Source: Limivicinus sp963617275 (GTDB lineage Bacteria; Bacillota; Clostridia; Oscillospirales; Oscillospiraceae). Taken from it: a stretch of DNA of 64,000 nucleotides. The stretch is from NCBI GenBank assembly GCA_963617275.1, contig CAVENX010000003.1, positions 19,665 to 83,664 of the forward strand. The letters run 5' to 3'. The translations under genes were made by a program, and so were the position numbers. Shown one piece after another: positions 1 through 6,935 of this stretch. Every line of letters starts with the position of its first letter. The stretch's first letter is position 1. The notes under the pieces are model-generated. The model did not search any database, had not been told where the DNA came from, and saw nothing but the letters and a program-made list of their open reading frames with translations.

Positions 1-1
1 G

Positions 2-556
2 TTTGTGGCATACGTTCCGGTCGCGTTCGTCGTCTTTGCGGAGCACCTTGCTGACCACGAAAACCTTTCCGCCATCATCGGCATCGACCTTCTTGAGGAG
101 CCCGGCCTTACCCGCACTCTTCTGGGCGATGGCATCGGTTCCGTCATCGGCACTCTCTTCGGCGGCTGCCCCAACACCACCTACGGCGAATCCATCGCCT
201 GCGTTGCGATCACCAGAAATGCCTCCACCGTCTCCATCTGGGGCGCGGCCTGTGCCTGCATCATCTTCTCGCTGATCACTCCGCTGGTCGCTTTCCTTGA
301 GACTATCCCCTCCTGTGTAATGGGCGGTGTGTGCGTCGCTCTCTACGGATTCATCTCCGCATCCGGTCTTAAGATGTTCCAGCATGTCGATCTTAACAAG
401 AACCGCAACCTCTTCACCGCGTCAGTTATTTTCATCGTCGGTGTCGGCGGCATGACGGTCTCTTTCGGCGCGGTCGAGATACGCACCGTTGCCTGCGCTC
501 TCATCCTCGGCATACTCACCAACGTGATGCTTTCCAAGGAGAAGGACGAGCAGTAA
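2..556 (+). CDS. uraA: Uracil permease, C-terminal part (NCS2 family)
   Basis: This is the last about 184 residues of a nucleobase:cation symporter-2 transporter that imports uracil (or xanthine/uric acid in related subfamilies) across the cytoplasmic membrane. The frame is open to the left edge, so the start lies outside the window. The NCS2 signature region is visible as GGCPNTTYGESIA, preceded by a GDGIGSVIG stretch, and at least four hydrophobic segments follow. The C-terminus is short and charged (SKEKDEQ), as in UraA. Full-length members have about 400-430 residues, so slightly less than half is present. The UraA subfamily is favoured by the motif NTTYGESI, but substrate specificity cannot be fixed from the tail alone. 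Confidence 0.88.
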   Translation, partial: FVAYVPVAFVVFAEHLADHENLSAIIGIDLLEEPGLTRTLLGDGIGSVIGTLFGGCPNTTYGESIACVAITRNASTVSIWGAACACIIFSLITPLVAFLETIPSCVMGGVCVALYGFISASGLKMFQHVDLNKNRNLFTASVIFIVGVGGMTVSFGAVEIRTVACALILGILTNVMLSKEKDEQ

Positions 557-655
557 GGCTCTCTGATGCAGTAATACCGGAGTGCGCGTCTTTCGCGCAC
601 TCCTTTTCATAGCGATAATTATCCGGGTATTTTCGGGTCATTTTAGAAAAAAGGC

Positions 656-684
656 TTGACAGGCGGTATTTGTTATGGTATCAT
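656..684 (+). promoter_or_regulatory. Sigma-A promoter of the tRNA cluster
   Basis: TTGACA at 656-661 and TATCAT at 679-684 are separated by 17 bases and lie 27 bases upstream of the first tRNA gene. The perfect -35 and optimal spacing fit a strong stable-RNA promoter driving the five tRNA genes. Confidence 0.8.
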
Positions 685-711
685 CTCTAAGCTGGATTAG
701 GGAATGACCGT

Positions 712-785
712 GCGGGTGTAGTTCAATGGTAGAACACCAGCCTTCCAAGCTGGATACGTGGGTTCGATTCCCATCACCCGCTCCA
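712..785 (+). tRNA. tRNA-Gly(TCC)
   Basis: A 74-nt cloverleaf with the acceptor stem beginning GCGGGTG and pairing with CACCCGC, the anticodon loop CTTCCAA between CCAGC and GCTGG, the T arm GTGGGTTCGATTCCCAT, and an encoded CCA end. First gene of the cluster. Confidence 0.95.
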
Positions 786-810
786 AATTTTCAGTTGCTC
801 AGTTGAATAT

Positions 811-887
811 GCGGCAATAGCTCAGCAGGATAGAGCAACTGCCTTCTAAGCAGTAGGTCGGGGGTTCGAATCCCTCTTGGCGTGCCA
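811..887 (+). tRNA. tRNA-Arg(TCT)
   Basis: A 77-nt cloverleaf with anticodon loop CTTCTAA between ACTGC and GCAGT, T loop TTCGAAT and encoded CCA. The acceptor strands GCGGCAA and TTGGCGT pair except for a G-G mismatch at position 4-69 and a G-T first pair, which is unusual for a functional tRNA; the rest of the molecule is canonical. Confidence 0.92.
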
Positions 888-899
888 AAAGTTAATTAT

Positions 900-973
900 G
901 GTGGGATTAGCTCAGTTGGCAGAGCACCGGATTGTGGTTCCGGGTGTCGTGGGTTCGAGCCCCATATCCCACC
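900..973 (+). tRNA. tRNA-His(GTG)
   Basis: The acceptor strands GTGGGAT and ATCCCAC pair perfectly. The anticodon loop is TTGTGGT. The extra G at 900 (position -1) pairs with the discriminator C at 973, the hallmark of tRNA-His. CCA is not encoded (the sequence continues CTT), so the end must be added by tRNA nucleotidyltransferase. Confidence 0.94.
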
Positions 974-1029
974 CTTTTCTTTTTTGTTGGTTCTATCCGG
1001 TTTTGACCAAGCTTGTATTGCCATGATAT

Positions 1030-1100
1030 TGGGATGTAGTGTAATGGTAACACACCGGACTTTGACTCCGATATAGTGGGTTCGAGTCCCGCCATCCCAG
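1030..1100 (+). tRNA. tRNA-Gln(TTG)
   Basis: A 71-nt cloverleaf with acceptor strands TGGGATG and CATCCCA, anticodon loop CTTTGAC (TTG) and T loop TTCGAGT. CCA is not encoded. The U1-A72 first pair is typical of tRNA-Gln. Confidence 0.93.
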
Positions 1101-1108
1101 TTATATGT

Positions 1109-1181
1109 GCCCCAGTAGCTCAGCAGGTAGAGCACCGCCCTTTTAAGGCGGGTGTCCAGGGTTCGAATCCCTGCTGGAGCA
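1109..1181 (+). tRNA. tRNA-Lys(TTT)
   Basis: Cloverleaf with anticodon loop CTTTTAA between CCGCC and GGCGG and T arm CAGGGTTCGAATCCCTG. The acceptor strands GCCCCAG and CTGGAGC have one C-A mismatch at the third pair. CCA is not encoded. The 3' part of this gene and its terminator are duplicated 160 bp downstream. Confidence 0.93.
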
Positions 1182-1247
1182 TAGAAAAGAAACCTCTTGC
1201 CGCAAGGCGAGAGGTTCTTCTTTTTCCCGGTTCCGTGCATTCGGACA
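1156..1247 (+). repeat. Direct repeat, copy 1: tRNA-Lys 3' end plus terminator
   Basis: A 92-bp sequence running from within the T arm of tRNA-Lys, through its acceptor stem and terminator, to TCGGACA. It recurs identically, by eye, at 1316-1407. The offset is exactly 160 bp. Confidence 0.93.
1191..1225 (+). terminator. Intrinsic terminator of the tRNA cluster
   Basis: Stem AACCTCTTGCC / GGCGAGAGGTT (11 bp with one G-T) closed by a GCAA loop and followed by CTTCTTTTT, starting 9 bases after tRNA-Lys. Confidence 0.92.
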
Positions 1248-1315
1248 CTGGACACCTAATTTGCGAAGCAAATTTTTCAATCCGCCGGAGGCTGTCAGCC
1301 GTTTACGGCTGATAC

Positions 1316-1407
1316 CCAGGGTTCGAATCCCTGCTGGAGCATAGAAAAGAAACCTCTTGCCGCAAGGCGAGAGGTTCTTCTTTTTCCCGGTTCCGTGCAT
1401 TCGGACA
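1316..1407 (+). repeat. Direct repeat, copy 2: tRNA-Lys 3' fragment plus second terminator
   Basis: Second copy of the 92-bp repeat. Positions 1316-1341 hold an orphan tRNA-Lys T arm and 3' acceptor strand without a 5' half, so this is a tRNA fragment and not a gene. The terminator is repeated at 1351-1385. The 68-bp spacer between the copies contains a 7-bp hairpin (TCAGCCG / CGGCTGA, 1295-1312) and a small TTTGC-GAA-GCAAA hairpin (1260-1272). A tRNA 3' end repeated downstream is the layout left by tyrosine-integrase attachment sites, or by a simple tandem duplication; no integrase gene is present in the spacer. Confidence 0.9.
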
Positions 1408-1449
1408 TCTAATTTAGACTGTCACGGAACGCAGTGCAGCCTTTTTGTC

Positions 1450-1487
1450 AAAAACCGAGGAGCCGCACTGCAAGCACGGCTCCTCGG
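1450..1487 (-). terminator. Terminator of sufCB
   Basis: Read on the minus strand, CCGAGGAGCCG pairs with CGGCTCCTCGG around an 11-base loop and is followed by TTTTTGAC. It lies 14 bases after the sufB stop codon. Confidence 0.9.
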
Positions 1488-1500
1488 CGCTTTGATGCTA

Positions 1501-2421
1501 TTATTTCAAAAATCCGTTGACTATCTGCTCTTCCGCTTCCTGCTCGGTAAGGCCGAGAGTCATGAGCTTTACGAGCTGATCGCCGGCGATCTTGCCTATC
1601 GCCGCTTCATGGATAAGCGCGGCGTCTATGTTGTTTGCCTCAAGCTCCGGCACAGCAAGCACCCTTGCATTGTCCATGATTATCGCGTCGCACTCCGTAT
1701 GTCCGGAGCAGGCGGCGTTGCCCACTATACGTGAGCAGTAGCGCTGGGTGGAATTTTCCCTTGCTACCGATCTTGAAACCACATCCGCGCTGCTGTTGGC
1801 GCCGTTCAGCTCGATAATATAGCTGCTGTCCGCCATCTGCACACCATGCGTCATCAAGCGCTCGCGCACGACAAGCTTTGCGCCCGCGGCAAGATCCGCC
1901 TTAGTGGAGCGCACCGTGGAATCAACGCCCTTTATCTGCACCATTTCCATCTCCATGAAGCTGCCCTCGCCCAAGGAGACCTCGGTACCGGGGTTCAGGA
2001 TGCGCTTGCCGGTTCCTTCGCCTTCGCCGTAGTGCTTTTCAACATACTTGACTTTTGAGCCGCGGCCAATGTAAAATCTATGCACACCGTCATGCTCGGA
2101 ATCCTGATTTCCGCAGTTGTGTATGCCGCAGCCTGCGACGATGACAACATCGCAGTTATCGCCGACATAAAAATCGTTATAGACTGTCTCTTTAAGTCCC
2201 GTTTCACTCACTACCACGGGAATATGGACGCTTTCGTTGACGGTACCGTCCTTTATGCGGATGTTGATGCCCGACACGTCGGTTTTTGTGGTTATCTCTA
2301 TATTGGCGGTTGAATTTCTGCCCGCAGATTCTCCGTTTGCCCGGATATTATAAGCCCCCGCCGGAACCTTGTGCAGATCGGCTATCTCGGCAAGTATCCG
2401 TTTCTGTATATCATTAAGCAT
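1501..2421 (-). CDS. sufB: SufB/SufD-like Fe-S cluster scaffold protein
   Basis: Scaffold component of a SUF-type iron-sulfur assembly system; it is predicted to bind the SufC ATPase and assemble clusters in the cytoplasm. It has 306 residues, shorter than classical SufB (about 460-480), and matches the minimal SufBC (SMS) type found alone with SufC in anaerobes. The beta-helix core is recognisable, with CGIHNCGNQDSEHDG near residue 105, and the C-terminal SufBD region RIVGNAACSGHTECDAIIMD followed by HEAAIGKI carries the conserved Cys/Glu/His. The ATG at 2421 is chosen because GGGAGGAAGAG lies just upstream; an in-frame TTG six codons earlier lacks a good ribosome site. It overlaps the sufC stop by 8 bases, so translation is probably coupled. 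Confidence 0.9.
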   Translation of the reverse strand: MLNDIQKRILAEIADLHKVPAGAYNIRANGESAGRNSTANIEITTKTDVSGINIRIKDGTVNESVHIPVVVSETGLKETVYNDFYVGDNCDVVIVAGCGIHNCGNQDSEHDGVHRFYIGRGSKVKYVEKHYGEGEGTGKRILNPGTEVSLGEGSFMEMEMVQIKGVDSTVRSTKADLAAGAKLVVRERLMTHGVQMADSSYIIELNGANSSADVVSRSVARENSTQRYCSRIVGNAACSGHTECDAIIMDNARVLAVPELEANNIDAALIHEAAIGKIAGDQLVKLMTLGLTEQEAEEQIVNGFLK

Positions 2422-3157
2422 CGGCTCTTCCTCCCTCAAGCACTCTGTTGCACGTCACGGGTACGGTGGTTTTGAGCAGTTCCGGCAAAAGCTCATCCTT
2501 GCTGCCGGTTTTTTTGACCTGTCCGTCGGCTATGAGAATTATTTCATCTGCAATGTTGAGTATTCGCTCCTGATGGGAGATAATAAGAATGGAGCCGTGA
2601 GTGCGGCTGCGCATATTTTCAAAAACCTGAATAAGGCTCTGGAAGCTCCAAAGGTCTATCCCCGCCTCAGGCTCATCAAAAACGGACAGCTTTGTCCCGC
2701 GTGCAAGCACCGTAGCGATTTCAATGCGCTTGACCTCTCCGCCAGAAAGACTTGCGTTGACCTCGCGGTCTATATAATCCCTTGCGCACAGGCCAACAGC
2801 CGAAAGATATTCGCACGCCTCGCCGACGGTCAGCTCCTTTTTTGCGGCAAGGCGGAGCAGATCGACAACTCTGATACCCTTGAAGCGCACAGGCTGCTGC
2901 AATGCAAAGCTTATACCGGCGTTTGCACGTTCGGTTATGCTCATATCGGTAACGTCCCTGCCGTCAAATAATATTCTGCCGGTGGTAGGCTTTTCGATGC
3001 CCATTATAAGGCGGGCAAGGGTAGATTTGCCGCCGCCGTTAGGGCCTGTAATGACAACAAATCTGTCGTCATCGACCTTGAAGCTCACATCTTTTATTAT
3101 CTCTTTCTCGCTGTCCTCGGTTTCCACGCCAAAGGATACGTTTTTAAGTTCAAGCAT
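2414..3157 (-). CDS. sufC: SufC-type ABC ATPase for Fe-S assembly
   Basis: Soluble ABC ATPase of 247 residues that energises the SufB scaffold. Walker A GPNGGGKST, Q-loop, signature LSGGEVKR, Walker B KLSVFDEPEAGID and switch histidine ISHQ are all present; DEPEAGID in place of DEPTSGLD is usual for minimal-system SufC. GGAAGGAAAG lies upstream of the ATG. It is the first gene of a two-gene operon with sufB and no sufS, sufU or sufD nearby, so a cysteine desulfurase must be supplied from elsewhere. Confidence 0.93.
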   Translation of the reverse strand: MLELKNVSFGVETEDSEKEIIKDVSFKVDDDRFVVITGPNGGGKSTLARLIMGIEKPTTGRILFDGRDVTDMSITERANAGISFALQQPVRFKGIRVVDLLRLAAKKELTVGEACEYLSAVGLCARDYIDREVNASLSGGEVKRIEIATVLARGTKLSVFDEPEAGIDLWSFQSLIQVFENMRSRTHGSILIISHQERILNIADEIILIADGQVKKTGSKDELLPELLKTTVPVTCNRVLEGGRADA

Positions 3158-3191
3158 AGTTTCTTTCCTTCCGAATAAGTTCTACCGTGTG

Positions 3192-3219
3192 ATTATATCA
3201 CATTTCTGATTTATCGCAA
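3192..3219 (-). promoter_or_regulatory. sufCB promoter
   Basis: On the minus strand TTGCGA (3219-3214) and TATAAT (3197-3192) are 16 bases apart, about 35 bases upstream of the sufC start. Confidence 0.65.
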
Positions 3220-3272
3220 CAGCTTTACACGCTTTTTTCGGCGCGTACAGCCTATAAAAAGGAGTTTTTGCC

Positions 3273-3989
3273 GTGTCCGATCTTTTTCTTATCGTTTTTG
3301 CCGTTCTTCCCGCTGCCGCGCTCATGGCGTATATCTGCAAGAAGGACAAGCTTGAAAAGGAGTCTCCTGCGCTTCTGCGCTCACTTGCGCTCTGCGGCGT
3401 TATCTCGACCGTGCCCGCGATCCTTCTTGAAGCGGCCGGTTCCGCCGCCGCGCAGGCGCTGTTCCCGCAGGACGGCTTTCTCTATGCGTTTACGGTAAAC
3501 TTTATCGTGATCGCCGTTGTTGAAGAGGGCGTAAAATTTTATTTTCTCCGGAGAGCAAGCTGGCATTCGCCTGAATTCAACTGCCAATTTGACGGCGTTG
3601 TGTACGCGGTTTTCGTCTCTCTCGGCTTCGCGCTGCTTGAGAACATTCTTTACGTGCTGCGCTACGGGTTCGGCGTAGCGGTTGCAAGAGCCTTGCTGTC
3701 CGTGCCGGGGCACGGATGCTTTGGCGTGTTCATGGGCGCGTTTTACGGACTGGCGAAGCGCTATGCTCTTTACGGCTGCCCCGTAAAGAGCCGGAAAAGC
3801 CTGCGGCTGAGCGTGCTCATCCCCGCGCTGCTGCACGGAGTGTATGACTTTATTGCTTCTACGGAATATATAAACGCAAATCTCTTCCTTGTCTTTATAG
3901 GCGCGATCTTTTTCCTCGGCGTCAGACTTACGAACAAGCTCTCAAAAGAGGATCGCTATATTGACGCAGAGCATTGGTATTCCCTGTAA
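3273..3989 (+). CDS. prsW: PrsW-family intramembrane metalloprotease
   Basis: Polytopic membrane protein of 238 residues. PrsW proteins perform site-1 cleavage of anti-sigma factors in Bacillus and belong to the CPBP/PrsW membrane-protease clan. The motifs are present in order: EEGVKF (EExxK, near residue 87), DGVVYAVFVSLGFALLENI, GHGCFGVFMG, and HGVYDF near the C-terminus. Seven or so hydrophobic segments are visible. The start is GTG, with AAGGAG 9 bases upstream. It is monocistronic, with its own terminator. No sigma/anti-sigma pair lies next to it, so its substrate is unknown. Confidence 0.9.
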   Translation: MSDLFLIVFAVLPAAALMAYICKKDKLEKESPALLRSLALCGVISTVPAILLEAAGSAAAQALFPQDGFLYAFTVNFIVIAVVEEGVKFYFLRRASWHSPEFNCQFDGVVYAVFVSLGFALLENILYVLRYGFGVAVARALLSVPGHGCFGVFMGAFYGLAKRYALYGCPVKSRKSLRLSVLIPALLHGVYDFIASTEYINANLFLVFIGAIFFLGVRLTNKLSKEDRYIDAEHWYSL

Positions 3990-4011
3990 CGTGCGGTATA
4001 GCATTGCACGG

Positions 4012-4056
4012 CGGAAGAAGCCCCGTAAACGGCGTTTCTTCCGTTTTTTATTTTTT
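4012..4056 (+). terminator. prsW terminator
   Basis: CGGAAGAAGCC pairs, with a one-base bulge, to GGCGTTTCTTCCG and is followed by a 13-base T-rich run. Confidence 0.88.
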
Positions 4057-4135
4057 CCCGCAAACCTTAGTAAAATCCGAAAAATCATAGAAGACGCCAA
4101 AAACGGGAATAATACCGGCAAAAGGAGTGATAAAA

Positions 4136-4330
4136 ATGGTAGCAAAAACATTCTCTTCCGGCAGCGTGACCGTAAACATCCACGATGTGTGCTTTTCCGA
4201 CAGAGCGACAGCGGAAAAATGCGCGGGGCAGGCGCTGTCCGACTACTACAAGCGCCGCATAACCGAAAAGGAGATATCCATAAACCGGAAATTTCCCGCG
4301 CTTGACACGGGAAATGGCACGACAGTATAA
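4136..4330 (+). CDS. Small protein upstream of a serine recombinase
   Basis: A 64-residue protein I do not recognise with certainty. The ATG at 4136 is preceded by AAAGGAG with 8 bases spacing, which supports translation; the in-frame GTG at 4127 overlaps that ribosome site. An N-terminal stretch SSGSVTVNIH followed by a charged helix ending DYYKRR recalls the small TnpW-like proteins that often precede large serine recombinases, but the match is weak. The recombinase promoter lies inside its 3' end. It probably belongs to the same mobile module. Confidence 0.6.
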   Translation: MVAKTFSSGSVTVNIHDVCFSDRATAEKCAGQALSDYYKRRITEKEISINRKFPALDTGNGTTV

Positions 4331-4331
4331 T
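4302..4331 (+). promoter_or_regulatory. Recombinase promoter
   Basis: TTGACA (4302-4307) and TATAAT (4326-4331), 18 bases apart, 22 bases before the recombinase GTG. Both hexamers are perfect. Confidence 0.75.
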
Positions 4332-4353
4332 GTGTGCATGAAAGGAGCGGCCT

Positions 4354-5898
4354 GTGGAGCGATATGCAAAATACCTCCGGAAGTCTCGTTTTGACCGCGA
4401 TTACGCCGAACTCAGCGTAGAGGAAACGCTGAAACGCCACGAAGAAATTCTGGACAGACTTGTGCGTGACAGAGGGTATAATATCGTCAGGACTTACAGA
4501 GAAGTAGTATCCGGCGAGTCGATCTCGGCCCGTCCTGAAATAAGGAAGCTTCTGAAGGAAGTAAACGCGGGTATGTACACAGGCGTGCTTGTCGTGGATG
4601 TCGAGCGTCTTGCCCGCGGCAACGAGGCTGATCAAGCATATATAAGCCAGGTTTTCCAATTCAGCGGGACAAAAATAATAACCCCGACGAAGGTCTACGA
4701 CCCAAACAACGAGTTCGACGAGGAGTATTTTGAGTTTGGTCTGTTTATGAGCCGCCGCGAATATAAAACCATAAACCGCAGGCTTGTTCGCGGACGCGAA
4801 AGCTCTGCGGCAGAGGGGAAATATCTCGGCAGCATAGCCCCATACGGCTATGACCGGGTGAAGCTTCCCGACCAGAAAGGATATACGCTGACGCCCAACA
4901 GCGCGGAAGCGGAAACCGTGCGGAAAATATTTGAGCTTTATAACGGCAGATACGGCACGAAAATGATTGCAAACCGCCTCAACGATCTTGCCGTCCCGAC
5001 GCGGCGCGGCGAACCGTGGACATACTCCACCGTCGCGGGGATTGTTGCAAATCCCGTATATACCGGCAAAATAAAACGCGGCTATTGCAGGCAGTACCGC
5101 ACGCTGGACGAAAACGGAAATGTGCGCAAGCAGATAAAGCACATGAAAAATCCGGAGGACTATTCTCTGTACGACGGCCTTCATCCTCCGCTCATAGACG
5201 ATGAAACGTTCCTCACGGCGCAGAAAATACGTGCGGAAAAAAGCGCGGGTGCACCAAGGGTGAAAGCGGACAGAACCTTGCAGAACGCCTTTTGCGGCCT
5301 GATCTACTGTGCGGAGTGCGGCAAGCGCATCGCAAGGACGACTGCCGCGGCGGCACGCGGCGGCACAGCAAGATTCCGCTGTGTAAATGCGAGAAACTGC
5401 CGCAACGGCACGGCGGATTATAAGCTTGTTGAAGCTGAAATAATCACTGCGCTCAGAAGCTGGCTGGACGGGTACAGGGTCAAACTCGACAGAGCCGATT
5501 TTCGTGATGAGATCGGCGAGTGCACAGCCATGCTTGAGAAGACTTCAGCAGAGATCGACGCGCTCAGCGCACAGCTTGAAAGGGCTTTTACTCTTGTTGA
5601 GCAGGGCGTATATTCCGCAGAACTTTTCCGTGAGCGTAAGGATAAGCTGACGACAGAGCTGGCGGAAAAGGAATCCTGCCGTTCAGCCGCAGAAAAAAAG
5701 CTGCACGCCCTTGAGTCGGACGGCGTGGCGTGCGCCGGGCTTATTCCCGCAGCAGAGGAGCTGCTCGCAAGCTACGATGACATGACGCCCGTCGAAAAAA
5801 ACAGGCTCCTGAAAGCGATACTGCAAAAAATCGAGTACAAAAAAGGCCGCGGCGGAAAAATAGTGATCGACATTTTTCCGCGTCTGCCGTCGCCGTAG
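4354..5898 (+). CDS. Large serine recombinase
   Basis: Site-specific recombinase of 514 residues that would integrate or excise DNA through a serine nucleophile. Domains in order are: the resolvase catalytic domain (residues 1-150; YLRKSR carries the nucleophile Ser, and ERLARG holds conserved Arg), the recombinase DNA-binding domain (about 150-290; GSIAPYGYDR and NRLNDLAVPTRRGEPW), a zinc ribbon (CAECGKR ... CVNARNC) and a coiled-coil near 390-450. The GTG start has AAAGGAG 6 bases upstream. Length and domains match integrases of Clostridial mobile elements and TnpX/TndX-type transposases. No transfer or cargo genes accompany it apart from the small ORF, so this is a minimal or decayed element. 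Confidence 0.93.
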   Translation: MERYAKYLRKSRFDRDYAELSVEETLKRHEEILDRLVRDRGYNIVRTYREVVSGESISARPEIRKLLKEVNAGMYTGVLVVDVERLARGNEADQAYISQVFQFSGTKIITPTKVYDPNNEFDEEYFEFGLFMSRREYKTINRRLVRGRESSAAEGKYLGSIAPYGYDRVKLPDQKGYTLTPNSAEAETVRKIFELYNGRYGTKMIANRLNDLAVPTRRGEPWTYSTVAGIVANPVYTGKIKRGYCRQYRTLDENGNVRKQIKHMKNPEDYSLYDGLHPPLIDDETFLTAQKIRAEKSAGAPRVKADRTLQNAFCGLIYCAECGKRIARTTAAAARGGTARFRCVNARNCRNGTADYKLVEAEIITALRSWLDGYRVKLDRADFRDEIGECTAMLEKTSAEIDALSAQLERAFTLVEQGVYSAELFRERKDKLTTELAEKESCRSAAEKKLHALESDGVACAGLIPAAEELLASYDDMTPVEKNRLLKAILQKIEYKKGRGGKIVIDIFPRLPSP

Positions 5899-5899
5899 T

Positions 5900-6010
5900 A
5901 TTCATGGACACACATATGTGTTTGTAAATGACCCTTCAAAGGGCTATGGAGTAAGCATACAGGATATGCTCTGCTCTGCGGGGATCGAAGTTGACGAACA
6001 GGCGGCTTAA
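5900..6010 (+). pseudogene. Orphan C-terminal coding tail behind the recombinase
   Basis: Directly after the recombinase stop one frame reads 36 codons to TAA at 6008, including HGHTYVFVNDPSKGYGVS and ending AGIEVDEQAA. There is no start or ribosome site of its own that would give a sensible gene. It looks like the natural 3' end of an unrelated protein. It may be the remnant of a gene cut by insertion of the recombinase module; I do not recognise the parent family. Confidence 0.45.
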
Positions 6011-6022
6011 ATTCTGCATAAT

Positions 6023-6053
6023 AAATCACGGACGGATTTCCCGCCCGTGATTT
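6023..6053. terminator. Inverted repeat between recombinase region and thrB
   Basis: AAATCACGG and CCGTGATTT form a 9-bp stem with a 13-base loop between the converging units. T-runs on both sides are weak, so termination strength is uncertain. Confidence 0.5.
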
Positions 6054-6062
6054 ATTGATTTA

Positions 6063-6935
6063 TTACATCACTTTTGCGCCTTCAAAGTCGGGGATAAGCG
6101 GGATCATGCGCCAATCGGGCAGATTCTGCGAAGCGGCTTCGGAAAGCCTTCCGGCAAAGCCCGCTTCATCGGAAGCGCAGAGCAGCGTAGAGCCCGCGCC
6201 GGAAATGCACATTGCCTTGCCGCCGCACTCCGCCGCAAGTATCTTTGCCTTTTCCCAGCCCTCGATAAGCGGGAGGCGGTACGGCTGATGCACCCTGTCC
6301 TCCATGCCCACGCCGAGTAAGGCGCAGTCCCCGCTGCCGAGCGCGTTCAGCACAAGCGCGGCGCGGGAGACATTAAAAACCGTATCCGCACGGGTGAGTG
6401 AATCTGGCAGCACACTGCGTGCAAGGCTCGTTGAAAGCTCAGTCGGTGGGACAAGCGCGGCAAAATGCAGCTTATCGCTCAGCGGGAAATGCACCGTCAC
6501 AGGGTCGCCGCCTACCATCGTTGAAGCCGTAAGCCCGCCGAGAAGCGCAGGCGCTACATTGTCCGGGTGTCCCTCGACCGCCGTGGCGATCTCAAGCAGC
6601 GCGTCGTTGTCAAGACGCAGACCGTACATTGCGTTTGCCGCGATCACGCCGCCGACAATGAGCGCAGAGGATGAGCCGAGCCCCCTTGAAACGGGGATGC
6701 CCGTATTCAAAAATCGGATGCTGACGCCCTTTTTCTCTGCACCGCTTTTTTTAAGCGTCATTGCGTAGGCTTTATAGGCAAGGTTTTCGGGGTTCTGGAA
6801 TTTTTTGGCGCAGCCGCTTATTTCAAGCCCGTCGGCGGGGGTAAATTCGATCTCGTTATAGAGCCGCCACGCGATGCCGAAGCAGTCAAAGCCGGGACCG
6901 AGGTTTGCGGAGCTTGCCGGAACACGCACAAGCAT
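6063..6935 (-). CDS. thrB: Homoserine kinase
   Basis: GHMP-family kinase of 290 residues that phosphorylates L-homoserine at the hydroxyl group with ATP, the penultimate step of threonine synthesis. The N-terminal PASSANLGPGFDCFG motif and the ATP-binding loop PVSRGLGSSSA (about residue 84) are canonical, and the C-terminal CISGAGST motif is present. The ATG overlaps the last base of the thrC stop (TGATG), indicating translational coupling. Last gene of pheB-thrC-thrB. Confidence 0.95.
   Translation of the reverse strand: MLVRVPASSANLGPGFDCFGIAWRLYNEIEFTPADGLEISGCAKKFQNPENLAYKAYAMTLKKSGAEKKGVSIRFLNTGIPVSRGLGSSSALIVGGVIAANAMYGLRLDNDALLEIATAVEGHPDNVAPALLGGLTASTMVGGDPVTVHFPLSDKLHFAALVPPTELSTSLARSVLPDSLTRADTVFNVSRAALVLNALGSGDCALLGVGMEDRVHQPYRLPLIEGWEKAKILAAECGGKAMCISGAGSTLLCASDEAGFAGRLSEAASQNLPDWRMIPLIPDFEGAKVM

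Noticed and set aside
896..1400. Open frames over the tRNA cluster and the repeat
   Set aside because: They read through tRNA genes and the duplicated terminator; no protein motif.
4246..5184. Long minus-strand open frame of 312 codons
   Set aside because: It lies opposite the serine recombinase, which has clear domains and a ribosome site; the minus-strand translation has no recognisable motif.
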